NCBI GenBank assembly: GCA_937991435.1 | Contig: CALKPY010000005.1 | Coordinates: 109,854-149,677, forward strand | DNA from: an uncultured Acidimicrobiales bacterium | Lineage (GTDB): Bacteria; Actinomycetota; Acidimicrobiia; Acidimicrobiales; UBA10347 | Reading direction: 5' to 3' | DNA length: 39,824 nucleotides | Shown here: piece by piece, positions 22,969 through 31,046 of the stretch | Position numbering within the stretch: the stretch's first letter is position 1 | How the letters are laid out: each line of letters opens with the position of its first letter | Notes under the pieces: model-generated | What the model saw: the letters and a program-made list of their open reading frames with translations, nothing else | Databases searched by the model: none | What the model was told of the DNA's origin: nothing | Position numbers and translations under genes: made by a program

Positions 22969-25900
22969 ATGGCCCTTACTGAACTTCCGTCGATCATCAA
23001 TACGAGCCCCTTGCCGTTCGGCGCGCCTGAACCGCCATCTGACCCTGTGGTCGCAGCTTTTCATCCGGCGATACGAACCTGGTTTGATCGCACGTTCCCG
23101 CACGGCCCGACCGATCCGCAGCGCTACGCCTGGCCATCGATCGCCGCGGGCAATGACACGCTCGTCGCCGCTCCGACGGGTTCGGGCAAGACGCTCTCGG
23201 CGTTTCTCGTCGCTATCGACGACCTGTACAAGCGTCACGATGCAGGCACGTTGGTCCCCGACACGGCCCAGGTTATGTACGTTTCGCCGCTCAAGGCGCT
23301 GGCGGTCGACATCAGCGAGAACCTCGTGCGCCCGCTCGACGAGATCTCAGCTATCGCGACTGAGCTCGGCTACTCGCCCCCGTCGCTGCGGGTCGGCGTG
23401 CGATCAGGCGACACCACAAGTTCGCAGCGCAGCTCAATGGTGCGCAAGCCACCTGAGTTCATCGTCACGACTCCCGAGTCGCTGTACCTGATGGTGACCG
23501 CGGAGAAGAGCCGCAACGCGTTGCGCACGGTGCGCACACTCATCATCGACGAAATCCATGCCGTCGCCCGAGATAAGCGCGGTTCGCACCTGAGCCTGAC
23601 GGTCGAGCGGCTCGAACACATTTGCGACGAGCGACCCGTGCGTATCGGGCTCTCTGCAACGCAACGGCCAATCGAAACAGTCGCCCGTCTGCTCGTCGGT
23701 AGCAACCCAACCAAGGCCGACGGCACAGCCGACTGCACCGTGGTCGATACCGGCCACAAGCGCCACCTCGACCTCGAACTCGTGCTTCCTGATGGCGAAC
23801 TCGAAGCAATCGCGCCCGCCGAACAGGTGGCTGAGATGCTCGACGAGATCACCGAGATGATCGAGCAACATCAGACCACGCTCGTCTTCGTCAACACCAG
23901 GTCGCTCGCCGAGCGAGTCGCGCACCAGCTCGCCGAGCGTCTCGGCGATGATCAAGTCGCGGCCCACCACGGATCGCTGTCTAAGGCGCGCCGCGAGCGA
24001 GTCGAGCGCAAGCTCCGAGCCGGCGAGTTCAAGGCGCTCGTGGCGACTGCTTCGCTTGAGCTAGGCATCGACATCGGCCCAATCGAACTCGTTTGCCAAA
24101 TCGGTTCGCCACGATCGATCGCGACGTTCTTACAACGAGTTGGCCGTTCGGGGCACACACGATTCGGCACACCCAAGGGCCGCCTATTTCCTCTGAGTCG
24201 AGACGAACTCGTCGAGTGCGCCGCGCTCATGTCTGCCGTGCACGGTGGGCGGCTCGACGCGATTCACCCGCCGGTTGCGCCGCTCGACATTCTCGCCCAA
24301 CAGATCATCGCCGAGACTGCAGCTGAACGGTGGGCCGTTGACGATCTCTTCAGCTTCGTCAAAAAAGCTGCCCCATACAAAGACCTCACACGCGAAGTCT
24401 TCGACGAAGTTCTGACCTTTGTCGGCGACGGCATCGTGACCGGCCGAGGACCCAAAGGCGCCTATGTCCACCACGACAAGGTCAACGGCGAGCTTGAGGG
24501 TCGGCGCGGGGCACGGCTTGCCTCGCTCACCTCTGGCGGAGCGATCCCCGAGATCGCTGACTACCGGGTTGTTGCCGATCCCGACGACATCTACATCGGC
24601 TCGGTCAACGAAGACTGGGCTACCGAATCGCTGCCGGGCGACATCTTCTTGCTCGGCACCCACTCATGGCAGATCCGCCGCATCGAACCAGGTGTCGTTC
24701 GGGTCGTCGATGCTGGCGGAAGACCACCGACTGTGCCGTTCTGGCTTGGCGAGGCACCCGCACGTACCGCGGAACTGTCCGAAGAGGTCTCCAATCTGAG
24801 AGCGGGCGTGCAGCAGCGCCTCGAAACCGAAGTACCAGCCGCTGCACGAGCGTGGATCCGTGAAATCTGCGGCATCGATGCCCTTGCCGCTGAGACGCTT
24901 GTTGCATACCTTGCCGCTTCGTTGACCGTGCTGGGTGACCTTCCCACGTGCGACCGCCTCGTCATCGAGCGATTCTTTGACCAGACCGGCGGCATGCAAC
25001 TCGTCGTGCACTCCCCCTTTGGCGGGCGCATAAATCGAGCCTTTGGTTTGGCACTTCGCAAGAAGTTCTGTGTCAACTTCGACTTCGAACTCCAAGCCGC
25101 GGCCAACGACAACGCGGTCGTGCTCTCGCTCGGGCCACAGCACAGTTTCCCGCTCGACGAGGTCAAGAACTACCTCAAACGTGACCAAGTGCCCCAGACC
25201 CTCACGCAGGCCGTGCTGGTGCCACCATCGCCAATGTTCATCTCACGGTGGCGGTGGAATCTCAACCGATCACTAACCGTGTTGCGATTCAAGGGCGGCC
25301 GCAAGAACCCACCGCCGATTCAACGCATGGAAGCCGACGATGTCATGGCCGCGGCGTTTCCGTCAGCAGCAGGTTGCCAAGAACACATCAACGGCCCCAT
25401 CGAAATTCCTGACCACCCCATTGTTCGTCAGACCATGTTCGACACGCTCAACGAAGGCATGGATGTCGTCGGCCTGCAAGAGCTCGTAGGGCGGCTCGAG
25501 AGCGGCGACCTCGCCGTCACGTGCGCTGACACCGTTGAACCTTCGCCGCTTGCCCACGAGTTACTCGTGGGAGCGCCCTACACGTTCCTCGACGATGCCG
25601 AGGCCGTCGACCGTCGCACGCGTGCGGTGCCCTTGCGTCGAGGTATCCCCATCGATCTCACCGAGATCGGCGGCGTTGATACCTCAGCGATCAGCCGAGT
25701 GCGGACCGAAGCGCAACCAGATGTTCGCAACGCTGACGAGCTTCATGACCTGCTGAGCGATCTGGTGCGCTGTCGCCCGATGGCCAATCTGCAACCGCTG
25801 TTCGATGAGTTGGTCGAGCGCCAGCGCGCACAAATCATCGGTGGTGGGTTCTGGTGCACAACCGAGTTTGTCGAGCAAGCCTTGGCCGTCGGCACCGCAA

Positions 25901-27360
25901 CCACCGCTGGCGAACGAGCCCTTCAGGCAATGGTGCGCGGCCACCTGAACATCACTGGCCCAATCACAACAAGCGAGCTTGCCGACCAATGCGGTGCCGG
26001 CGTAAGCCAGGTCGCGATCGCCCTTGTCGGGCTCGAAGGCACCGGCTTTGCAATACGGGGCAGCTGGTCGCCTACCGACGGCGAAGATGCCCAATGGTGC
26101 GCCAGACAACTCCTCGCCCGCATTCACATCTACTCGCAAAAGCAACGCCGCAAGGCAGTCGAACCAGTCACCGCACAACAATTTGTGCAATTTCTATTTC
26201 GCTGGCAGCACCTGGCGCCTGACGCCCAGGTCCGAGGCCGCGCCGGGCTTCTGGCCGTCCTCGAGCAGCTGCAGGGCTGCGAGATACCCGCCGGGGCGTG
26301 GGAGCTCGTGCTGGCATCGCGGGTCTCTGACTACCGCCCCGAATGGCTCGACGAACTCTGCCTCGGCGGCGAACTCGTCTGGGGCCGCCTGTCGCCCCGC
26401 ACGCACACGACTCACGACGAAGACGACAGCGAGACCGACGCCGACGAAACGCCAAGCTCCGGCGTTTCGACCAGCCCTCAACGTCTCACGCCGTCGCGAG
26501 CAACGAAAGTCACGATGACGTTGCGTGGCGATTTCGCCTGGCTTCTCGCCGCCGGGCGGGGCGTCCACGAGGCCGTCGCTCCCCCCGGCATCATCGCCGA
26601 CCTCGTCGAGATTCTGACCAGCCGCGGAGCACGGTTCCACGCGCAGCTCGTCGACGAACTCGACCTGCCTGCCGACCAGGTCGAACAGGCGCTGTGGAAT
26701 GCTGTTGGTCTCGGCCTAGTTACCGCCGACAGTTTCAACGCAGTGCGCTCACTACTGTCAGGGCGTAAATCTCGCACCGTTCGTCACTCCCTTGGGCGGC
26801 GGGGGCTACGCGGCGGCGCCGCAGGTCACGAACGAAGCGAGGGCCGATGGGCGTTACTTCCCGAGCCACTTGAGATCGAAGACCGCGATGAGCTCGCCGA
26901 GGCCGTCGCTGAACAGCTGCTCGCACGATGGGGCGTGGTGTTTCGAGATGTAGCCATGACCGAGACGCTTGCGGTGCCGTGGCGCGAGGTGCTGTGGGCA
27001 TTTCGACGACTCGAAGCACGTGGCCTGATCCGCGGCGGGCGTTTCGTGACCGGATTTGCCGGCGAGCAATATGCATCGGTCGAAGCCATCAGATCGCTGC
27101 GGACACTGCGCCGCGGAAGCGGGGCACAAAGCGCTCCCGCTTGCCGTGGCGGCCGTTGGACCGAGGGCAACAACCAGCCTTCAGCGCCCCTCGGCGGTAG
27201 CGAACAGATCGTGAACCTGCTGGCCGTCGATCCCTGCAACATCACTGGCGTGTTATTGCCCGGCGACCGTGTGCGAGCCGCTGGGTCTCAACGCATTCAG
27301 TTCCACAACGGGCTACCGATTACCGACGTCGAACCTCCTGCCACTGCTGCCGCCGGTTGA
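22969..27360 (+). CDS. lhr: Large superfamily 2 ATP-dependent helicase Lhr
   Basis: A 1463-residue helicase, close to the size of the mycobacterial Lhr, which translocates 3'-5' on DNA and unwinds RNA-DNA hybrids and is linked to mutagenesis repair. Walker A is at 69-75 (PTGSGKT), DEIH at 194-197 and the motif III region GLSATQRPIE near 227. The second RecA domain carries HHGSLSKARRERVERKL and FLQRVGRSGH. The winged-helix and Lhr-core beta-barrel regions follow (about 440-860). A long C-terminal Lhr-CTD (about 880-1463) contains a low-complexity acidic linker near 1145-1165. The ORF is uninterrupted. ATG 22969 is the natural start. It converges on gatB with a 25-bp gap. Confidence 0.96.
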   Translation: MALTELPSIINTSPLPFGAPEPPSDPVVAAFHPAIRTWFDRTFPHGPTDPQRYAWPSIAAGNDTLVAAPTGSGKTLSAFLVAIDDLYKRHDAGTLVPDTAQVMYVSPLKALAVDISENLVRPLDEISAIATELGYSPPSLRVGVRSGDTTSSQRSSMVRKPPEFIVTTPESLYLMVTAEKSRNALRTVRTLIIDEIHAVARDKRGSHLSLTVERLEHICDERPVRIGLSATQRPIETVARLLVGSNPTKADGTADCTVVDTGHKRHLDLELVLPDGELEAIAPAEQVAEMLDEITEMIEQHQTTLVFVNTRSLAERVAHQLAERLGDDQVAAHHGSLSKARRERVERKLRAGEFKALVATASLELGIDIGPIELVCQIGSPRSIATFLQRVGRSGHTRFGTPKGRLFPLSRDELVECAALMSAVHGGRLDAIHPPVAPLDILAQQIIAETAAERWAVDDLFSFVKKAAPYKDLTREVFDEVLTFVGDGIVTGRGPKGAYVHHDKVNGELEGRRGARLASLTSGGAIPEIADYRVVADPDDIYIGSVNEDWATESLPGDIFLLGTHSWQIRRIEPGVVRVVDAGGRPPTVPFWLGEAPARTAELSEEVSNLRAGVQQRLETEVPAAARAWIREICGIDALAAETLVAYLAASLTVLGDLPTCDRLVIERFFDQTGGMQLVVHSPFGGRINRAFGLALRKKFCVNFDFELQAAANDNAVVLSLGPQHSFPLDEVKNYLKRDQVPQTLTQAVLVPPSPMFISRWRWNLNRSLTVLRFKGGRKNPPPIQRMEADDVMAAAFPSAAGCQEHINGPIEIPDHPIVRQTMFDTLNEGMDVVGLQELVGRLESGDLAVTCADTVEPSPLAHELLVGAPYTFLDDAEAVDRRTRAVPLRRGIPIDLTEIGGVDTSAISRVRTEAQPDVRNADELHDLLSDLVRCRPMANLQPLFDELVERQRAQIIGGGFWCTTEFVEQALAVGTATTAGERALQAMVRGHLNITGPITTSELADQCGAGVSQVAIALVGLEGTGFAIRGSWSPTDGEDAQWCARQLLARIHIYSQKQRRKAVEPVTAQQFVQFLFRWQHLAPDAQVRGRAGLLAVLEQLQGCEIPAGAWELVLASRVSDYRPEWLDELCLGGELVWGRLSPRTHTTHDEDDSETDADETPSSGVSTSPQRLTPSRATKVTMTLRGDFAWLLAAGRGVHEAVAPPGIIADLVEILTSRGARFHAQLVDELDLPADQVEQALWNAVGLGLVTADSFNAVRSLLSGRKSRTVRHSLGRRGLRGGAAGHERSEGRWALLPEPLEIEDRDELAEAVAEQLLARWGVVFRDVAMTETLAVPWREVLWAFRRLEARGLIRGGRFVTGFAGEQYASVEAIRSLRTLRRGSGAQSAPACRGGRWTEGNNQPSAPLGGSEQIVNLLAVDPCNITGVLLPGDRVRAAGSQRIQFHNGLPITDVEPPATAAAG

Positions 27361-27385
27361 GACGACCGACGAAGCCGAGGGCCGT

Positions 27386-28804
27386 TCAGGCTTTGGCCTT
27401 TGCTGACATCAACTGGTTCACAATCTTGCCGTCAGCCTTGCCCTGTGTTGCCTTCATGATCTGGCCGACAAAGAAGCCTTGCACCTTGCTGTCGCCTTCG
27501 GCGAACCTCGCCCATTCGTCAGGATTGTCGGCGATCAGTTGATCGAGCAGCGATTCGAGTTCGCTGTTGTCCATGGCTTCGAACCCCATCGACGCGGCGA
27601 TGTCGGCGGGTTGACCGCCCGAAGCGACCATCTCGTAAAGCACGGTCTTGACCTGGGTCGCACTCAGCGCGCCGTCTGCCTCAAGTGCGACGAGCGCGGC
27701 GAACGACTCGGCGGTCATCACGCCAACGCCGTCGGCAAGGTTCTGATCGACGTGTTTCATCACCGAAATGCCCTGGCCACCAGCCGCGATTGCGTCGAGT
27801 GCGAACGTATCGAGACCACGTTCAACCGCCAAGGAAGTTTCGGCCATGCTGACCCCTGCTGCAGATGCGAGCGCGGAACGGCGCCGACCTGGCAGTACCG
27901 GCATTGCCTCGTCAATCGCCGCAAGTTCGGCTGGCGTTGGTGCAAGCGGGGGTAAGTCGGGACACGCGAAGTAGCGGTAATCATCGGCATCTTCTTTGGA
28001 CCGACCCGATGTGCTGCGCCCGCCGTCTTCGTCCCAGTGACGGGTCTCTTGCGACGGCGCTTCGCCTGCTTCGTACAGCGCCACATGTCGGCGCGCCTCG
28101 TAATTGATGGCACGGCCGAGAGATCGCAGCGAGTTGATGTTCTTGATCTCGCAGCGCGTTCGCAGCTCGGCATCGCCTGTTGGCCGCACCGAAACGTTGG
28201 CATCGACCCGCATCGAGCCTTCTTCCATACGGGCATCGCTGACACCGGTCGCGATCAAAATGTCTCGCAGTTCGGCGACATAGGCCCTCGCCTCGTCGGC
28301 AGAGGTGAGCTCAGGGCGGGTCACGACCTCGACCAGAGGCACGCCGGCTCGGTTGTAGTCAACAAGCGTGGCCGTCGCATCGTGGATTCGGCCGCCACCG
28401 CCGAGGTGTGTTGATTTGCCGGTGTCTTCTTCGATGTGCGCCCGTTCGATGCCGATGACGGTGCCGTCAGGCAGTTCGAGCGACCCATCTTCATTTGTGG
28501 GCTGGTCGTACTGCGTGGTCTGGTAGTCCTTGGGCATATCGGGGTAGAAGTAGTTCTTGCGGGCGAACACCGATGGGCTGACCGTGCAGCCGATCGCCCG
28601 ACCGAGTGTCATGGCGTACTGAACAGCCTGCGCGTTGACGACCGGAAGCGAACCTGGAAGCCCCAGGCACGTAGGGCAGACATTGGTATTGGGCTGATCC
28701 CCGAACGAGTTCGAACAACCGCAGAACAACTTGGACTTCGTGGCGAGCTCAACGTGGACCTCGAGCCCGATGACCATCTCCCAGCCATCACTCAACTCGC
28801 TCAT
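27386..28804 (-). CDS. gatB: Asp-tRNA(Asn)/Glu-tRNA(Gln) amidotransferase subunit B
   Basis: A 472-residue subunit that binds the misacylated tRNA and activates the acyl group with ATP in GatCAB. The N-terminal catalytic cradle begins WEMVIGLEVHVEL. A zinc site is formed by C28/C30 and C43/C46. The segment GRAIGCTVSPSVFARKNYFY and the C-terminal helical tail domain (Yqey/GatB type, ending with GKADGKIVNQLM) are normal for the family. The start overlaps the gatA stop by 4 nt (28801-28804), so it is the last gene of a gatC-gatA-gatB operon. The presence of the complex implies indirect synthesis of Gln-tRNA and/or Asn-tRNA. Confidence 0.96.
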   Translation of the reverse strand: MSELSDGWEMVIGLEVHVELATKSKLFCGCSNSFGDQPNTNVCPTCLGLPGSLPVVNAQAVQYAMTLGRAIGCTVSPSVFARKNYFYPDMPKDYQTTQYDQPTNEDGSLELPDGTVIGIERAHIEEDTGKSTHLGGGGRIHDATATLVDYNRAGVPLVEVVTRPELTSADEARAYVAELRDILIATGVSDARMEEGSMRVDANVSVRPTGDAELRTRCEIKNINSLRSLGRAINYEARRHVALYEAGEAPSQETRHWDEDGGRSTSGRSKEDADDYRYFACPDLPPLAPTPAELAAIDEAMPVLPGRRRSALASAAGVSMAETSLAVERGLDTFALDAIAAGGQGISVMKHVDQNLADGVGVMTAESFAALVALEADGALSATQVKTVLYEMVASGGQPADIAASMGFEAMDNSELESLLDQLIADNPDEWARFAEGDSKVQGFFVGQIMKATQGKADGKIVNQLMSAKAKA

Positions 28805-30234
28805 GACGATCCTTTCTGGGCGGCTTCGAGTACCGCTGCGGCTGCGAACATGGCCGGTTCGTGCAACATCGGCGCCAGTATCTGCACACCGATGGGTAGA
28901 CCATCGTCACCAGAGCCGAAGGGCACCGACATAGCTGGGTGGCCGACAAGGTTCGATGGAATCGTGCACACGTCGCACATGTACAGCGCCATGGGGTCGC
29001 TCTTGGCACCCAACTCAAAGGCCGTCGACGGCGAAGTCGGCGAAAGCAGCAGATCGAATTGTTCGTATGCAGTTGCGAACTCGGCGGCGATCAAGCTGCG
29101 GACCCGTTGCGCCTTGCCGTAGTAGGCGTCGTAGTAGCCAGAGGACAGTGCATAGGTTCCGAGCATGATGCGGCGCTTGACTTCGTCGCCGAAACCAGCA
29201 GTGCGGGTGGCGATGTTCATGGCTTCGACGTTGCCGCCGTCGACGCGAGCACCGTACCGAACCCCGTCATAGCGAGCCAGGTTGCTCGACGCTTCAGCTG
29301 GTGCAATCAGGTAGTACGCAGCCAGTCCGTAGATGGTGGCTGGGATACTCACTCGTTCGACAGTCGCTCCGGCGCTTCGAAAGGCCTCGGCTGCAAGTTC
29401 TGTTTGCCGAAGAACATCTTCGTCAATGCCCTCGCCCATCAGCTCGTCGATGATGCCAATCCGCTTGCCTGCGACGCCGTTGGTCAACGCGCTGCTAACC
29501 GTAGGAATCGCCGCCGGTATCGAAGTGGCATCGAGCGGGTCGTGGCCGCTGATTGCGTCGAGCACCAAAGCGGCATCGCCGACTGTCGTTGCGAACGGAC
29601 CGATTTGGTCGAGTGAACTGGCAAAGGCAATGAGCCCGTAGCGCGAAACCGCTCCATAGGTCGGCTTGACACCGACCACCCCGCACAGCGAGGCAGGTTG
29701 ACGGATCGAACCACCAGTATCGCTGCCTAGCGACACCGGAACGAGTCCAGCGCCCACGGCGGCGGCCGAACCGCCACTGGAGCCGCCGGGGACCCTGCTT
29801 GGGTCGTGCGGGTTTCGGGTCGGACCAAAAGCCGAATTCTCGGTCGATGATCCCATCGCAAATTCGTCAAGGTTTGTCTTGCCGACAACGAGCGCCCCAG
29901 CAGCTTCGAGTCGCGAGACGACGGTCGCGTCATATGGCGGCTTCCAGCCTTCGAGCATTTTCGACGAGCACGTGGTCGGGGCACCTCGGGTGCACATGTT
30001 GTCTTTGAGCGCTATCGGAACGCCTGCAAGCGGGCCCGGGTCGTTACCCGCGGCGACTACTGCATCGACCGCGGCTGCTTGTGCTCGGGCTCGGTCCTCG
30101 GTCAGGTGCAGAAAGGAATGCAACTCGCGATCACGCTCGGCGATGTCGCTCAACGACGACTCAAGAGCCGCGGTAGCAGATTGGGATCCAGAGCGAACCT
30201 GCGCAGCGATCTCGATTGCGGTCGGCGTACTCAT
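28801..30234 (-). CDS. gatA: Asp-tRNA(Asn)/Glu-tRNA(Gln) amidotransferase subunit A
   Basis: A 477-residue amidase-signature subunit that releases ammonia from glutamine. The Ser-cisSer-Lys triad is intact: Lys77 in ALKDNM, Ser152 in the GGSSGGS motif and Ser176 in SDTGGSIRQPA. The family block continues as VGVKPTYGAVSRYGL. Length is typical. The start overlaps the gatC stop by 4 nt (30231-30234) and the stop overlaps gatB, so the three subunits are translationally coupled, in the usual order. Confidence 0.97.
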   Translation of the reverse strand: MSTPTAIEIAAQVRSGSQSATAALESSLSDIAERDRELHSFLHLTEDRARAQAAAVDAVVAAGNDPGPLAGVPIALKDNMCTRGAPTTCSSKMLEGWKPPYDATVVSRLEAAGALVVGKTNLDEFAMGSSTENSAFGPTRNPHDPSRVPGGSSGGSAAAVGAGLVPVSLGSDTGGSIRQPASLCGVVGVKPTYGAVSRYGLIAFASSLDQIGPFATTVGDAALVLDAISGHDPLDATSIPAAIPTVSSALTNGVAGKRIGIIDELMGEGIDEDVLRQTELAAEAFRSAGATVERVSIPATIYGLAAYYLIAPAEASSNLARYDGVRYGARVDGGNVEAMNIATRTAGFGDEVKRRIMLGTYALSSGYYDAYYGKAQRVRSLIAAEFATAYEQFDLLLSPTSPSTAFELGAKSDPMALYMCDVCTIPSNLVGHPAMSVPFGSGDDGLPIGVQILAPMLHEPAMFAAAAVLEAAQKGSS

Positions 30235-30533
30235 TGAGCGTCTCCGAGAGCTGGCGGCACCCGAAAGCGCCCGTCTTCAGCAGCGGGGGCCATCGCCAGC
30301 ACCTCGGTCGGGTCAAGGCTCGGGGTGACTACGTCTTCGCGCAGCACATTGGTCAGTGCATAGGGCTGCGCCATTGGTTCGACACCATCGAGGTCCAGGG
30401 CTTCGAGCGCACTCGCTGTTTCGAGCACAGCCGCAAGCTGCTCGGTGAACATGACAAGTTCGTCATCAGCAACCCTAAGACGGGCCAGCGTCGCTACATG
30501 GGTAACTTCGTCGGCAGTGATGCGTTTGGTCAT
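30231..30533 (-). CDS. gatC: Asp-tRNA(Asn)/Glu-tRNA(Gln) amidotransferase subunit C
   Basis: A 100-residue subunit that wraps around and stabilises GatA against GatB. The N-terminal ITADEVTHVATLARL and the following ELVMFTEQLAAVLE helix are the family signature, and the C-terminal strand PEDGRF-like segment reads AAEDGRFRVPP. ATG 30533 is the correct start; the frame is open further upstream, but that part overlaps the divergent gene at 30615 and is not GatC-like. It is the first gene of the gatCAB operon. The 81-bp gap upstream holds the divergent promoter for the SCP2-like gene. I see neither a clear Shine-Dalgarno sequence nor a TANNNT box for gatC. Confidence 0.95.
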   Translation of the reverse strand: MTKRITADEVTHVATLARLRVADDELVMFTEQLAAVLETASALEALDLDGVEPMAQPYALTNVLREDVVTPSLDPTEVLAMAPAAEDGRFRVPPALGDAQ

Positions 30534-30602
30534 CGGTTGATCCGGGGGTGAGACACGTGTCGATGCTACCGGTGCTGAACGAGGCGATCGGCAAGGTTTG
30601 TC

Positions 30603-30608
30603 TAGGGT
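30603..30608 (+). promoter_or_regulatory. Putative -10 box of the SCP2-like gene (leaderless)
   Basis: TAGGGT followed by exactly six bases and the GTG at 30615. The hexamer, spacer length and GTG start are the same as at pcrA on the opposite strand. Confidence 0.55.
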
Positions 30609-30614
30609 GAAGTT

Positions 30615-31034
30615 GTGACTTCTCATACCTTCCTGTCGCCTCAGTGGATCGCGGCGGCCAGAGCCGTGCACGACGACCTCGCTGCCGACATCGATGCACC
30701 TGCCGATCCGGTGCGCGTCAACGTCACCGTGCTCGACGCTCCGTTTGACGATCCCGAGTTTCTCGGACACGTTGACACGACAACAGGCTCGATCGTGCCC
30801 GAATTGGGCCACATTGACTCGGCCGACGTAGGGGTAAGGATTCCCTACGCGATCGCTCGTCAACTGTTAGTCGACCAAGACGTCGAAGCGATCATGATCG
30901 CGTTCATGAGCGGTCAGATCGAGGTCGAAGGCGACGTAACCCGCCTGCTCGATTTGCAAGACATGGAGCCAACGGCTGAGCAACAGGCAGTAGGCCAACT
31001 TGTTGCGTCGCGTCTGCGAGACATAACCGCCTAG
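30615..31034 (+). CDS. SCP2 sterol-binding-domain-like protein
   Basis: A 139-residue protein that looks like a single SCP-2 sterol/lipid-transfer fold. The early LSPQWIAAARAV helix, VRVNVTVLDAP strand, TGSIVPELGHIDSADVGVRIPYAIARQLL and AFMSGQIEVEGDVTRLLDL are the usual order of elements in actinobacterial SCP2-like proteins. Such proteins bind hydrophobic ligands and are often encoded beside lipid-metabolism genes, but none are adjacent here. The GTG start at 30615 is supported by the -10 box at 30603-30608. It converges on the pseudokinase gene with a 12-bp gap. Confidence 0.75.
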   Translation: MTSHTFLSPQWIAAARAVHDDLAADIDAPADPVRVNVTVLDAPFDDPEFLGHVDTTTGSIVPELGHIDSADVGVRIPYAIARQLLVDQDVEAIMIAFMSGQIEVEGDVTRLLDLQDMEPTAEQQAVGQLVASRLRDITA

Positions 31035-31046
31035 CAGCCGGTCGGT